Under the pieces are notes generated by a model. It saw nothing but the letters and a program-made list of their open reading frames with translations. It searched no databases and had not been told where the DNA came from. Positions 12,862-27,000 of a stretch of 64,000 bases of DNA are shown here, piece after piece. The stretch spans positions 22,868,875 through 22,932,874 of the forward strand of contig NC_036461.1 in the NCBI RefSeq assembly GCF_002775205.1. Direction: 5' to 3'. Position 1 is the first letter of the stretch. Every line of letters starts with the position of its first letter. The stretch is from Xiphophorus maculatus. Its lineage: Eukaryota > Chordata > Actinopteri > Cyprinodontiformes > Poeciliidae. The position numbers and the translations under genes were made by a program.

Positions 12862-15017
12862 CTGTTTTTTTTAAACAGCCCCAGAAACTAAAACTTAAAT
12901 GTGTAATAATGCCTCCTATTTTCAACTTCCTGTAAAAACAAAACATATAAAGTAAAACCCCACTTAAGATATGAATAATAATAAAAAAAAATCTTTTTAA
13001 TCTTAAACTTGGTTGTTGTCACTTTTCTAAAATATTTTTTTTTGCCAAAACAAGTGATCCCAATTGGCAAAAAATGACTTGGATCATTATTTTAGGAAGG
13101 TGTAGTGCCTTTATATAGTTATTCTTAAGATTTTCTAAATGTTGCTCCACAGTTGAAATGTGAAAGACCAGCTGTCCTGTCCACCGGGTTCAAATGAGTA
13201 AAAGTCGCCCTCTGACCTGATCGACTTGTTCTCTGCTCAGTCCCAACACGCTTCCCATGAGCCTCAGCACATCGGCCCGCTTCGTTTTAGGCGTGTGAAA
13301 GTAGCCCAAAAACAGGTTGCGCATCAGAACCCTGCAGACACAGCAACACAAACACAACGCGGGATTGATAGGAAAGAGTTACCAAGTAGAGTTGGCGACA
13401 CTCTTCAGTACGGACGCCATTACTGACGGGAAAAACCCCCCATCAAAATGAGCAATTTTCAGTATCGTCAAGGTGTTTAACAATGAAGTCATAGGAAGCA
13501 GAGAGATGGAAAAAGACATCTAAAAACAAGATGTACTTTCTACGGTGTGTCAAAACATGACAGTTCACTCAGTAGATACAAGAAAGGCTGATGTGATTAC
13601 GGGAAAATTGCTCCGTTTCATCCTTGAGAGTTTTCTACTTCTGTCAGTCCTGGAGCACGACAGACTAGGGAAAACGCTGGCAGCATTTAAAAAGTTTGAT
13701 ACACACCCAAATGGTTTTGCAATGCTAACTGCTTTAATTGCTTATGCATCTGTTCTTCTGTTTTTATTTTATGGTTTTTGAAGAGAAATCTGAATCAGCC
13801 AAAAAAAAAAAGAAAATAAGATACCGTCATCAAAAGTGGCACAAATGTCTGATTGTATGTCATGTTTTTAAAATATTTTACAACTACATCATAAAACACC
13901 GTGGCCTCAGTTTTACAGCTTTTCATAATATTGTATTCTATTCATCATTTTAATTTATATTCAAGTTTGTACAATTATGTGATGCATTTCTGTGGACAAA
14001 GATGTACGAAAGGACCTACTAGATCTTTAAGTTAGGTTTTAAACAAAAATAAACTAACAAATTAAAAACAAGGATTTTGTCGGATACTTTTGAGCAAAGG
14101 TATGTCAACATATAACTGGTTGTATCAACAGCAGACATAGGACGAAAACCCAACTTACTTGTCGATCTTTCCTTCTGTGCTGTTGAGAAGGTTCATGAGT
14201 TTCTTTTGTGCCTCCTCCAGCATCTCCTGCCTCACATTCACTGAAACACAAAACCAGAGAGGCGTCATTTCACGAGAAACAAAAAAAAAACTTGCTTTCT
14301 TTAAACTAAAATAAAATAATAACTGAAAAAACATATTAATGTTGCTTTGTTTCCCTACTTGGCACATGGCATGCTAGCAAACTAACTAACTCTGTACATC
14401 TAACCTCTAGGTTACCAATGGAAAGTCAGATTTTCTTATGTAATTTGCTATAGTGTCAGATTTCTCAAAACTCTTTGTTCTCAAGAGTTTTGCCGACTTC
14501 TGATCACTTTAAATAGAGAAATGTTCCCTGATTTAAAGGTTTTGGCCGAGGTGATGTTTGTAATTCCAGTCTCCAGTGTGGCAGCAGAGCGATGATTCAA
14601 CTTCCAGATCAACATCAAAACATTGGGGACATTTGAGACGTCCATGCAGACTAGCTGGAGGTGCAAAACGGTGCATTTGGGCCACAGCAGGTGATTCGTT
14701 CATAATTTAAGTGCAATCGTTTAATTTAATTGTCTATAAATAGTTCCTGGGAGCACAGTCAGTGGTTTTTGTCCACAAAGTACCTGGTTGTTGCGTGATG
14801 ACATAATGTGGATTCTCTGTTCAGCTTGTTGAATATTAATTAAGCTGAATTAAAATTAAGTACCGTTCAATTTGTCATTGTTATTGTTTTAGAAAATGAC
14901 GGGTAAAAAGAAAATATGATGGAATTTCTTCGACGCCTTCAGTCAAAATGACGAATAACAAAAAAATTCTAGTGCAATCCTTGATCTAGAGTTATGTTTT
15001 CCAGATAAGCCACACTT

Positions 15018-15067
<50 letters not shown>

Positions 15068-18000
15068 GAATTAGAAAGTAAAGATAAAAAGTTTGCTCCA
15101 AGACAGAACAAATACAGACTGTAAGGTTCTGAGACCAGGCAACAAAAACAGTCTGAGAATTTGCTGTGATGTAATGGTTTACTTGATAAAAGTGACAGAA
15201 AAATACATTAGTCTGCCAGTCAGGCTCTGATAAGGGCATCCAACTGCATTTTATATTTTGTTTCATAATCTGAGCTCAGTTTTAAGTTTTACTTAGTTTA
15301 TTTGCCAATTCATACTTTCAGATTTGGACGCTCGTCCCTGATATTTTCACATGAATCTATGCTTGTCCTGGAGACGTTTTGAGGCCTCTTTGAAAGCCGG
15401 TAATTTCAGTAATTAACTTTTAATGTATTCATAGTCTACAGTGAGGAGATGTGGTTAAGTAATTCTAAGTAAAAACCTGAATAATCAGGAGGCTGCTCAG
15501 TTATTTTGGTTAACTCAGAGGTTACCTATGGGTTCAAAGCTACAATTAACTGGAAAATGGTTAAATTCAAAGAATAATATTCAAATAAATTAAATGTGGA
15601 ATTCAAGAATTGGTATGATTTATCTGCAAACAGTTTTTTTTAAGGTTTTGTTGGCTCTAGTGGCCTTTATTTGAAGGTAGGTCGACAGGAAAGAGGGGAA
15701 TGAAAGGGTGGAAGACATGCGGCAAAAGTCGCCAGGCTGAACCTGCGACATCAGGACTAAAGCCTCAATGTGTGGGTTGTATTTTGGGCCACCACAGCAC
15801 CCCTATCTGCATGCAGCAAGCAAGGGTACAAAACTGGTGCAGGGAAAAATTATCTTTAGACCTTTTAATTGCTAATTTACAATCTGCTGGGGGAAAAAAC
15901 AAACATTAAACGTAGTGAAGAAACTATCTCACCTTGCTTCTTTAGCTCTTCGATTTGCTCCTCTTTCTGATCGATCTGATCTGTGAGGCGAGACGCCGAA
16001 TCTAGAGCAGCGTTGGCTTCGTCCAAGTTCAGCTGAGGAACAAAAATCAGTAATCGGGATCATTTCACTGCAACGCTCACCTAGCCGGATCAAGACATTA
16101 CGAGAACACACGTGTTCTCTGTTCGCTGACTTACCTGCAGCGCAGATGCTTGGTCTTCAAGCAGGAGAGCTTTTCTCTTCCACTCGTCCTTCTCCTTTTT
16201 GTGCTTCTCCAGCTCTGCCGAGTACATGGCTTTCTCCTCTAAAACGCAAAGAGACAAATAACTAAAACAATAAATAGGAACAGTACCACAACAGATAAAA
16301 TATAGATTTATTACAAAGAAGAGCTGCTAAGAAGCTGCTGGCGAAACGATCTCTCTTTCTGCCAACTTGCCTTGCTGGAATTGCTCTAGCACCATCTGCA
16401 GGTTTGAGAGCGACACTGCATACTGCCTGACTTGTTCCTGAGAGGTTCTGAGTTGTAAAAGTGCGTCGTCCCTCTGCTTCACCACATTGCTCAGCTGTTC
16501 CTGGAGAGACTCCACCTGCATGCTGGCCTGTTGGCTGGAAAGAAGAGCAGGAAACTCGCCGAATTAAAAAAAATAAAATCCTGTGGCTCAGAGCGAGCTT
16601 GGAGGGAATAAATCATTACAGCAAAACGTTTAAAAAAAAGACGGGAAAAGGAGCTAGTACTGCACCGCATGTGGAAATACACTTTCTCACATTTAAGTGA
16701 TGCGATAAAATACTTAAACGTATGATGTACTGTATGTGTGTGGTGAAGGCAGTTTTTAGGTTTACGCAAACCTGGCGTTTTCCACGGCATTCGACGACGT
16801 GGCCAGTTTGTCATCCAGCAGCGCCACCCGCCTGCGCAGCTCCGTCTCCCGGTCCTCCGCAGCGAGGGCTTCCCTGGTGTAGGAGTCTTCGATCTCCAGC
16901 AGGTGGCTGCGCAGCCTCTCCAGCTCCAGGTTGAGCCGCTGCTCTTTATCCCTCGTGTGCTGCAGCTGCAAACACAAAACACTCTCAAGTTAAACAGCCT
17001 CTTAGCATAACTGTTTGCCTCATTTGTTTCTTTATAAAATATCTTTGAACGTATTTCGTAACAATCTGCTTTCCATGACTGCTCTTTCTCTCTCTCACAC
17101 ATACTTGGAACAATGTGACGTCGCCTCTGTTCCAAGTACAAGTCGTAATATTACCAAAATAAAGTTATATGAGGATAAAGTTGTAATATTATGACGTTTT
17201 TCTCATAATTTAATTTTTAAATTATTATTTTATTTAATTTGTAAAAGTTGTTTAATTAAATTTTTAAAAATGATTGACTTTTTTTTTCTTAATTCATTTA
17301 AATGAAATTGAAATTAATTATTTTTCTATACTGTCATAGGAAACACAGCAATTGCAAAACTGTGTTTTTCCGATATTAGCTGAATATCAAAAAAGTTATG
17401 TGCACATTTTTATTGGAAACGCAGCTAATGATGGTCGTCCTCCTACCTCAGACTGTAGCGCTGTGGTCTCCATTTGCTTCTGCTTCAGCGCCATCATCAT
17501 CTGGTCCCTCTCCTGCTGGAACATCACCGCTTTCTCCTGCATGGACTTCAGTTCGTTCAGAAGCTGATTCAGTTCACCGGATTTACCCTGCGACACAAAT
17601 CAACAGGAGCAAAAAAAAGTTACAATGCTCATGGGAATATTTACTCGATTATTTGCTTAAAAAGGCTGTAGACCATGATTCAAACTGACCAGCTCTTTGT
17701 CTTTGAGCATCCGCTCCACCGTGGCGGCCTTCTCGCTTATCGAGCTCAGCTCAAACTCCTTCTCTCTGAGCAGAAGCGAAACCTGCATGTTTGTTTCCTG
17801 CAGAGCCCTGAACTCCGACTCCTTCTCCCGAGAGCGAGCCGCCACCTGCTCGTTCTCCTCCTTCAGCTTCCTTGCGTCCAACTCCAAGATGAGCGCCCGC
17901 TCCTTCAGGTTGGTCACGGCCTGCTTCAAAACCTCGTTGTCGTTCTCGCGGTTGCGCAGCGCCTCGCTCACTTGGCTCAGCTGGTCTCCTTTGGTCTTTA

Positions 18001-21000
18001 TGAGCAGGTCTTTCTCCCTCACTGACCTCTGCAGGGACTCCAGTCTGTCCCGGACCTGGCGGACATCCTCAGCCTGACTCCTCTGCTCGCTCTCTGAGGC
18101 GGACGCTGCGTCGGAGAGCCGGTGGTTGTTCTCCTGAAGGGTCCTGATTAGGTTTTCTTTCTCAGCCAGCTGCGCTTGCAGAACTTCGGTGGTCTGTTGA
18201 GTTTGGGGCTCAGCTGTAAGATTGAGAGCTCTCATTTGGGCGGTCGGTGCTGCGGCCTCGGGAGTCTGCGCAACGCTATCCAGTTTCCCCAGCAGCACAT
18301 CCTTGGTGCTGCTGAGCTGACTGATGGTCTGCTGGACTTGCGCCAGCTCCAAACTCAAACCTCCCAGCCTCCTCTCCTTCTGCTCGTAGCTCTGGATCAG
18401 TCGGGCGTAGTCGACGGACAGCTTGGAGCTGCAGTCGCTGTCGGCAGACACCTGGCCCTGCAGCTTGATCAGCTCCTCGTGTAGCTGCGCCGACTCGTGC
18501 TGCATGTTCTTGACCGTGGTGATCACCTGCTGCTTCCACTCCTCCATCTTCTTCACCTGCTGCTTCAGCGTGTCCCTCTCCTGAAGAAGCTCCTCGAACT
18601 GGTTGCTGCTGACGCCGCCGGACGCAGCGCCGGCCTCGCCTCCCATCGACTGCAAGACGGTCACCAAGGTCTGGCACTTCTGAGTCAAAGCGTCGATCTC
18701 GATGTCCTTCTCTCTGATGATGCGGGACAGGTTTTGGATGGTCTCCTTGAACATCTCCTGGCTCCCCGAGGGGTCGCTCACGTTGGAGAGCCGCTGGTTC
18801 TCCTGCTGCAGCCTCACCAGGGCGGCTTCCTTAGCGGCCACGACGTCCACCAGGCGGTGGTAGTCAGAGCGCAGCTGCCCGTTCTCCCTCGTCTTGTCGT
18901 TGAGCACGGCCAACATCTGCTCGCGCTCCACGGCGAACGCCTGCAGCTGCTGCTGGAGGTAGAGGACGTCCTGACCCGACGAGACCCGGGCATGGAGCGC
19001 TTGGATCTCCAGATCTTTCTGCCGGATCATTTGGGAGAGTTTGCCCACTTCGTCGCGAGAGAACGCCAGCTGTTCCAGCTGCCTGGTGAGCAAGAGGTTT
19101 TTCTCGTTCAGCTGGACGATCTCGGTCTCTTTCTCCTCGATGCCGCGGACCAATTTCTCTATCTCGGCCTTGGACAGGTCGTGCTTCTCGTTGCCGTTGT
19201 CCTGATTGAGAGACCACGTCTTGTCCTCCTGGAGGATGACGTCTCCCTGGAACGCCGGGAGGTGACCCTGGTCCACGCTCTGCTGGAGGCGGGTTATCTC
19301 TTCGTCTTTGGCTTGAATGAGTCTGTCGTAGTCGAGCGCCGTCTGCTGGTGGCGAACCGCGGCCTGTTCCAGCTCGCTCCGCTGAGCCTGCAGAGACGCC
19401 TGCTGCTCCTCCGAGGTTCTCTTCAGCGACCGGACTTCGTCTTCCAGCGCGTTCCTGGACGACTTCAGCTGGGCGATCTCTGTCTCCAGCTCGGTGATGA
19501 TGTCCAGAGTCTTGGGTTCGGCCAGTGGTTGTGGTCTGCTCTGCTGATCCCTCAGCCGATCGATCTCCTCTTTCAGATGGCTGCTCTCCTCCTTCATCCC
19601 TCCCAGCTGCTTATCCTTTTCGTCCACCGCTTGTTTGAGGACGTCTACCTCTTTGGTCATGGCTGACACCCTGTTCTCCATCTCTCTCTGTATATCCTCC
19701 GCGTTCTGTTTCAAAGTTTCCACAAAGACATCCTTCTCTTGCAGCAAGTCCGTCAGCTGCTTCTGCCCCGCGACGGTGATCGAGAGCATCTCGTTGGTGT
19801 CTCTGTGGTCCGACGCCAGCTGCTCCACGTCTCGCCTCAGTTTGGCGATCTCCAGGTCTTTCTCCTGGTTAAGCTTGATGGCCGACTCGTGCTCGGTTTG
19901 CAAAGCCGAGGCGTCCATGGATCTGGCTCGGGTCAGCTCCTCGATGGTCTGCTGGTACTGTTTCACCTGCTCTGACAGCGATCTCTCAGCCTGCGACAGC
20001 TCCAGTTCGAGTTGGTTCTTCTCCAGCTTGAGCGCTTCGATACGAGTGTCTTTCTCCCTTGTTGTCCTGTTTAGAGCGGCCTGGTTTTCTTTCAGCTGCT
20101 TGCCTAGCTCCTCTAACTTCCTCAAAGCATTCTCATGCTCGTCCTTCAACCTCCGGTTCGCCATCTTTACCTCATACTCTTCAGACATCCCCTTTTCGTA
20201 GGCGCTCCTCATTTGGTCCATTTCTCTCCTGAGGTCCGACAGCTCCCTCTCCTTCCCCGCCAGCTCCTCCTCCGTCCGACTCTCTCCTCCATGAGCCGTC
20301 TCTGCTTTAGCAGCGGCTAGCTGCTCCTCCCGCTTCTGCAGGGTCTTCTTCAGCTCAGCCGCTTCTCGCCTCACTTCCCGACTCTGCTCGTTCGCACGTC
20401 CCAACGCGTCTTTCAGTTCCTTCACCCTCTGTTCCAGCTGCTGTTTGGCCATGTGGAGGTCATTGAGGGTGAACGCGCTTTGGCTCGTTTTCTCTTTCTG
20501 GGTCTCCAGCTCTCGTTCCAGCGCTCCTTTCTGGTCCTTGGAGGCGCTGAGCTCTGCGGTCGTTCTGATCAGCTCCGCCTCAGCTTCCTTCAACTGGCCA
20601 GAGAGCTGCTCCTTTGCGGTGATCAAATGCTAAAATAATTAAGAAGAAAAACTCCATTATTTCTTATTACTTTACTTAAGAAGTTTAAAAAAAATCTTGT
20701 GGCTTGTGACAGGAAATTTGTGCTTCTCACACTGAATATGGCTCCATACAGCCTCAGCCCTCTGGTGCCAACTAGTAGTTTTTCATGAATTCAACCCAAA
20801 AATAAAGTTAAATAGCTGGATTATGGGGATCGAGCAGAGGCCAAGCAGACCTGTGTTGCTTCCTGGTTCTGCCGGTCCAACTCCTCCAGCTCCGACATGA
20901 GGGTGTCCCGCTCCTCCTCGGTGGCTCTCAGGACCTTCTCTCTCCTCTCAAGCTCCGCCTTCAGATCCTCCAGGGACTCCGCCTCACCAGACTCCATCAG

Positions 21001-24000
21001 CGACGCATTTTTGCAAACCGTCTGCTCCCCTGCTACCGTCAGTCTGTGTTGCAGCTCAAGCTGTGAAGAGAGACAACAATCAGGAAATGTCTTTTACTTC
21101 AACGCTCCAGTAGTTCACAGACGTTTAGACTGACTTTAACCACATCCAGTGGCTAACATTTATACATTTGGAGTGTGCAAGTTCAAAACCGCTGAAGCCA
21201 AATATTGACACGTTTATTACAAGGGAAAAACATTTTTCCCCCTCACATTTTTGTTGTTGTCGTTTTAGGTCTGTTGAAGTTCAAAAACTATTTTTTATTT
21301 GACAAATGTCAGAATAGTGAGTCAAATATATTTTTTTAATTACTTCCATCAAATTCAGAGGTTAACATAAATTTCTTAATATTTGGTTTGATGACATTTG
21401 AAACTGTATGACTTGGGTCAAATGTTATGGGTGTTCTTCAAAATAGATGGAAATTTGGTTCCTTTAATAATAATAAAAAAAACAAACTTTGACCCCTGTG
21501 ATCAATAGTTTATGACGTTGATTCCAATACATTGACTTTGTAAACCGTAAGCCATTTTACACCTAATTTGGTGATACGATTATGATCCATTTTGGAATTT
21601 GGAATGTTGCTGTTCTCAGTTTTGCAAGTTTTCTCCTTTTTTCTCCAAACGTGATGATTGTTATTACAGCCAAACATTTTAATTTCAGGCCATGTGTAAA
21701 GTATCTGTGTGCATTTACGTTCTAATGGAGTGCATGTAAACATCTGGCTTCAACTGTAACTACTAAATAAAAATACATATGTATACTTGTAAGCTAATAC
21801 AGTATTTAACTTTTGTCAAACTACAACGTGCCAAACAGAGCATCAGAAAAAAAAACATTTTAAACTTCATGTTTTCTTAAGAAAGTCTCAACAGATAATA
21901 ATGTTAAAAAGAGAACATTACGTTTGAATAAAATAAACCAACCTTTTCTTGTTCTAGGACTTCCTTTTCTTGCCTCAACATCCCTATAATGGTGTTCAGT
22001 TCCAAGATGTCTGCATGCTCAACCTCTTCTCTCGGCTCTGCCTGAAAGTTCAAATTTGAGATCGTTTACAAGCAGTAAATACACAAAAATGTAACACGTT
22101 CAGTTATGTTTATAACTTATAGCTTGTGTTCATACTTGCCTCAGAAAAGTCCTTGAGTCTCTCTATTTCTTTTTCTGCAGCTATAAAAATAATAAAATTT
22201 CAACAAATAAACATACTATTTTTGAAGTTGCTACTTTTTATGGTATTACTAGGGGTGCACCAATCCATTAGCCAGCTGATTTATTGGTGCCAATTTCTTT
22301 AATTTTGGTCAACCATTGACCTCCTCTGCTCTGCTGTGAGAGAAGTTTGACCGACAGACTGGCCCACCAGGTCATGTTTGCACATTTGCAGTTAACAGTC
22401 ATCCCACTGTTACCAACTCAGTGACTTTCTTACTATACCTAGCGACATTTCAGACAAAGAAAATAGTTTCGACCAAAATCGGAATCGACAGGTAAGGCAT
22501 TTTAAAAGATTGGTAATCGGTGATCGGCCAAAAAACTGCAATTGGTGCAGCCCTAGTTATTACAACACATTCACATTAAAAGAAATGCTTAGAGAAAAGT
22601 TAGTGTAACAGATAATTCCATGCTGCATTAGTCAGCATATATTAAACCCACCTGCTAAGTTATTTCTAAGCGTCTGAATCTCATGCTCAAACTGGGTTTT
22701 TTGCAGAGCCTTCCCCTCCTGCTCCTGGACTCGTGTCTGCAGTTCAGCCACGGAGGCCTGCAGGCGCGAGTAGTTCTGCAGCAGCCCCGCGTTCTCCTCC
22801 AGGGCGTCGTCCCTCTCCAGCTGCAGGGAGGCCTGGTTCCTCCGCGCGTCCTCCAGACTGGCAGACAGCTCGGCCAGCTGCTTCTCGCGCCGCTCCGCTG
22901 CTTCCTGCAGAGTCTGGACGTTTCCCTGGAGCTCAGGCAGTTTGGAGGAATCCGACGGAGAGCTGACCTGACCGTCCCCTGGAGAGAGTCGGTTAGAGGA
23001 GATATCTTATTAGTTTTCTCTGACATAATAACTCCCATGCTGCTGCTTTTGGCTGAAGTAAAATAATCTCACCACTGCGATTCTGCTCCTCCAGCTCCTC
23101 TATCCTCTCCTCGTACTCTGCGAGCTCCTCTCTGTGGCGGCGCGTGACCTCCGCCAGCTTTTGCCGCTGGGCGTCCTGCAGAGCCGCCAGCTCATGCTGG
23201 TGTTCATCCACCTCTCGACTCATTTCGTCCCGTAACTCCTGTTCCAACAAAGTTAAAAATCTACAGTGTCATTACTGCGTCTCCTGATAATCATCATAAA
23301 TAGTAGCAGTACAGGGGTGTCCAAACTTTGTGTCACGTGGGGAAAGATCTTCAAGTCAAAAGGACCGGCGGGCCAAAAGAACAATTGAAAAAATATGGGG
23401 GAAAAAAAAGGGAAAGTAAAATATTGCATGTTTTTTTTACCTACTAAGCAATAAACTAAACTGCTTAGTTTAGTTAATTTAACGTTTTGTCAGAAAGGGA
23501 GGTCTGAATTATTGAAGATCCAAAACGTGAAAAAGGTTTTGCAGGTTTGCCTCATTTAAAGATGTCCACTTTGCAAATTTTGGAATGTCTCTACTGAAAA
23601 TAATAGAACATCTTTTGTCAATATTAACCAATAAAAACAAGATTAAGGCTTTTTTTGGGGGAAAAAAGAAAGAAAAAAAGCATAAAGCCAAGTTTAATGA
23701 GCTGATGAAAAGCAGATTTGGGTGCATCAAAGCCTGCTGGATAGGACACAAAATAATTAGGGTACTGAGTGCTTTGTGTTGTAGCTGTTGTAAGATTTTA
23801 ATTTGACTGTAACAATTTAGATCTTATTAAAGACAAAAAGCTACCATCTGTATTAACTACCCGAGTTAGGGGTAGTTAATACAGTTAATATAAATTTGTA
23901 TTATTTTCGAATTGCAGTTCTGGGCTGCAAAAAAATAAATAAATAAATAAATAAATAAATAAATCAGTCCAGGAGCTGCAAATGGCCACAAGTCACACTT

Positions 24001-27000
24001 TCGACACCCCTGTAGTAAAACTACAGAAAATAGCACTGCTGCAGATCCAGAGTGTTTAAAATGTAGGTTAATTTTATAAAGACATAATCGAAACTACAGA
24101 AGGTACCTTAATAGTTCTTTGTAGTTTGAGAATCTCCCCCTGGTCACCATTACCAGTTCCTGGGGTTGTTGATGCCTGAAACAGAGTTTGATATAAACAT
24201 AATAAAAATCAAAAGTCTCTCTATTTAAGCTCAGCTAAATTTTAGATACATAAATTTAACACTTTTTTAAAATCACACTACCTGCGACAATTATTCTGAA
24301 CTGTGATTTCAGTGGCTCATCTTTAACTTACAAGGATTTAGACATAATCCGGCACTTGGATACTCCCAAGTTTTGGCGTGATTGTTTTGTTTTACCTGCG
24401 ACATTCTCCTCCAGTGCGCCACCTCCGCCTCTAGACGCATCACTTCTGTGGACAGCTTGTTGATTTCCTGCTGCGACCAAAGGACGTCGCTGATGTCCAT
24501 TTCGTCGCTATGGAAGCCGTGATGAGACCCTGCGGAGCGCGTCAGGAAGATGGAAGGAGAGGAGGAGGTGGCGGTCAGGGAGGCGGTGGTCACCGGCAGC
24601 ACCGCTGGAGAGGAGGCGGCCGACTGCGCCGACCGCTGCAGCTTCTGGACTTCTTCCTGGAGGCCGCTTTGTCGAGCTTTTAGGTGGCTGATCTCCACCT
24701 GGGAGACGGACGGGAATTTAGACTTTCCCCATCTATGGAGAGTTGTCCCAAAACATTCACAATTTTAACATTTTTGCACACACATCTTTCTGCTGCAGGA
24801 GGGTTCTGTATTCTGCAGACTGTTGTTTAATCTGGATCTCTGAGGCCTCCAGCTTCTCCTCTAGCTCTGCGTGACGTTTTTTCAGCCTTTCATGCTGCAA
24901 CACAGAGAGAGGACGCATATTGTCGCTTACATGTGTAAAGACATCCAAGAACTAAACGTACAAACAGGAGAACGGGCAAATAGGAGGACACAAGGCAGAA
25001 CAGAATAGAATAATTTCTTTTACATTCAGCCATTTTGGACATCGATGTTCTAATAATGTGGCGTTAATTACAGCATTTACTGATGGGAACCTACAGCAAA
25101 CAACTACAAATATTTTTTAAAACACGAGTAAATGCACAAATTCGAACGCATCAAGGTGCAAATATGATGTTTAGTCAAATGCAACTTAGAGGGTTTGAAA
25201 GGTTGTTAATGTAACATCTTGGATAGCAGGAAAAGAAACAATCGAATAAAAATTGCGTAACTACTTCTTTTTAAAAAAGAAAAAAAGAAATAAAAATTCA
25301 CTTCACTTTTGCCCATAACCAATATGAATACCGATATATGGTACATTTTTTTCCCATACCTATACCTTTACGAAACTATATCACTTTCTCTGCGTGGAAT
25401 TAAGATACTGCAGAATCTTTGTCGATTTAGCCTTCTACCAAACGCAAATGATAAAAAGGAGGCTGAAAATGATGTAACACTTTCAACTCGCATTATGTCT
25501 AATGTCAAATTTATTTATGACCTCTGCTCTCTCTAAGACAATAACACTCAAATGGTTCAAATTTGACTTGGTGCTGAGCTGCAGGCATCATTGTCACTGG
25601 TTTGTCTAATGAAAACAACGCCTTTAATATCTGTAAGTTATTTTGACGGAATGACTGATATTAAATTTTACAACTAATATCTGCCGATGCCATGGCGATA
25701 ATATTGTGCATCCCCAGTTCAAATGAAAACCTGGAAATCAGCATTGGATTCACACCACCAGATTTGTGGGCTGTACAATTTTTCTTTTTATCAACAAGTG
25801 TTTTCTTGTGCCACCAGTGAGATGCTGTTTCAACTACTAATAAAATGTCACAAAACAATTGTCCTCTTTGTATTCCAGCGACTGCCTTTAAAAAAAAAAA
25901 AAAAAAAGCAGCTTTTCCTGAGCTACACGTGTTGGCGGCTATTTTTAGGTATAGATTACGGCCCTGTTGGCTCACCTCAGTGTTTTCAACAGCCGGACAG
26001 TGAATATGGAGCTGACGGAAAGCAGTAATAGTTGATAGAAAATGTTGGCCATTTTATCTGTCATCTATCTTTGAAATACAATCACCTGATAAAAGCTTCA
26101 GTACTGCCACATTCAGTCCAATAATCAGCATGTAGTCTTTCACATAAACAAACATAAACTACTGTGTTATTTGTTTGGTGTGACTCACTTTGATTTACAC
26201 AGGACCCATTTGATCTCGACTAAAGCATTTATCAGCATTTCTTACTGAGACAAAACCCTGTAAAAAATCATCTACTGTAACAAGTCAAACTGTTCTTAGG
26301 TGGTAAAGATTTTTTTTTTTTTTTAAATAGACAAATCTAACCTCTGATTTTTGAGTGGAAAACGCAGCCTCCACCTCAGCCAACTTGGAATTGGACACGT
26401 GTAATTCTGTGGCAGCATCTGTGGTTACATGGAAAGACAGCATGAAGAAAAACATTAGAACAGACACAACCAGTCAATTTGCATCTCCATAGAACATTAT
26501 GTCAGTGCAGTACATGTTAAGCAAAAGTAGAGTGATAAAAACTCTGTTGTACAACACACAAAGCAAAATAAAAGCCGCCACATCTTCAGAATTAGGTTTT
26601 TTTTATATGTATAATTATATATGTTAAAACAACATGAGATACATACACAAAGTCAATATTTTTGCACTTATATTAACCGTAATCAGAGTTTGAAATAAAT
26701 CAAAATATAATAAAATGTTAAAATTTGCTTTATTTTGAAAAGCCAACCCCACCGGCTCCGGCCTGACTGGCTGCTGTGCGCTGCGCTGCTTTCAGGAGTG
26801 AAGAAAAACTAAAGACGACGTCCGACGTAGAGGGAGAGGAGAAGTGAAAAAAAAGATATCCAAAGAACATTAAGTTTAATGTGTTTAGTTCAATCGTGTG
26901 AAAAACGATCGTAATATTAAAGTATGTTGAATTTGACTGACAGTAACGTGGTTAATTAATATAGTTCAGTCTTCATACACAATGTTTAAGATGCCTTTTG

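Noticed and set aside
13738..13953. Plus-strand frame with poly-lysine
   Set aside because: A poly-A run in a trip11 intron gives the lysines; no similarity to a known protein.
16491..17141. Minus-strand 216-codon frame over trip11 introns and exon 13
   Set aside because: It reads exon 16772-16965 in the wrong frame and runs through two splice sites. The correct frame continues the GMAP-210 match ([15 protein letters not shown]).
17675..20638. Long plus-strand open frames (up to 389 codons at 18497-19666) opposite the trip11 giant exon
   Set aside because: They are antisense shadows of a coiled-coil exon rich in CTG/CAG and GAG codons, giving Leu-rich nonsense. The minus-strand frame matches GMAP-210 throughout.
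22655..23038. Minus-strand 127-codon Arg/Cys/Trp-rich frame
   Set aside because: It is the off-frame reading of trip11 exon 22652-22978. The in-frame reading gives coiled coil with [19 protein letters not shown].
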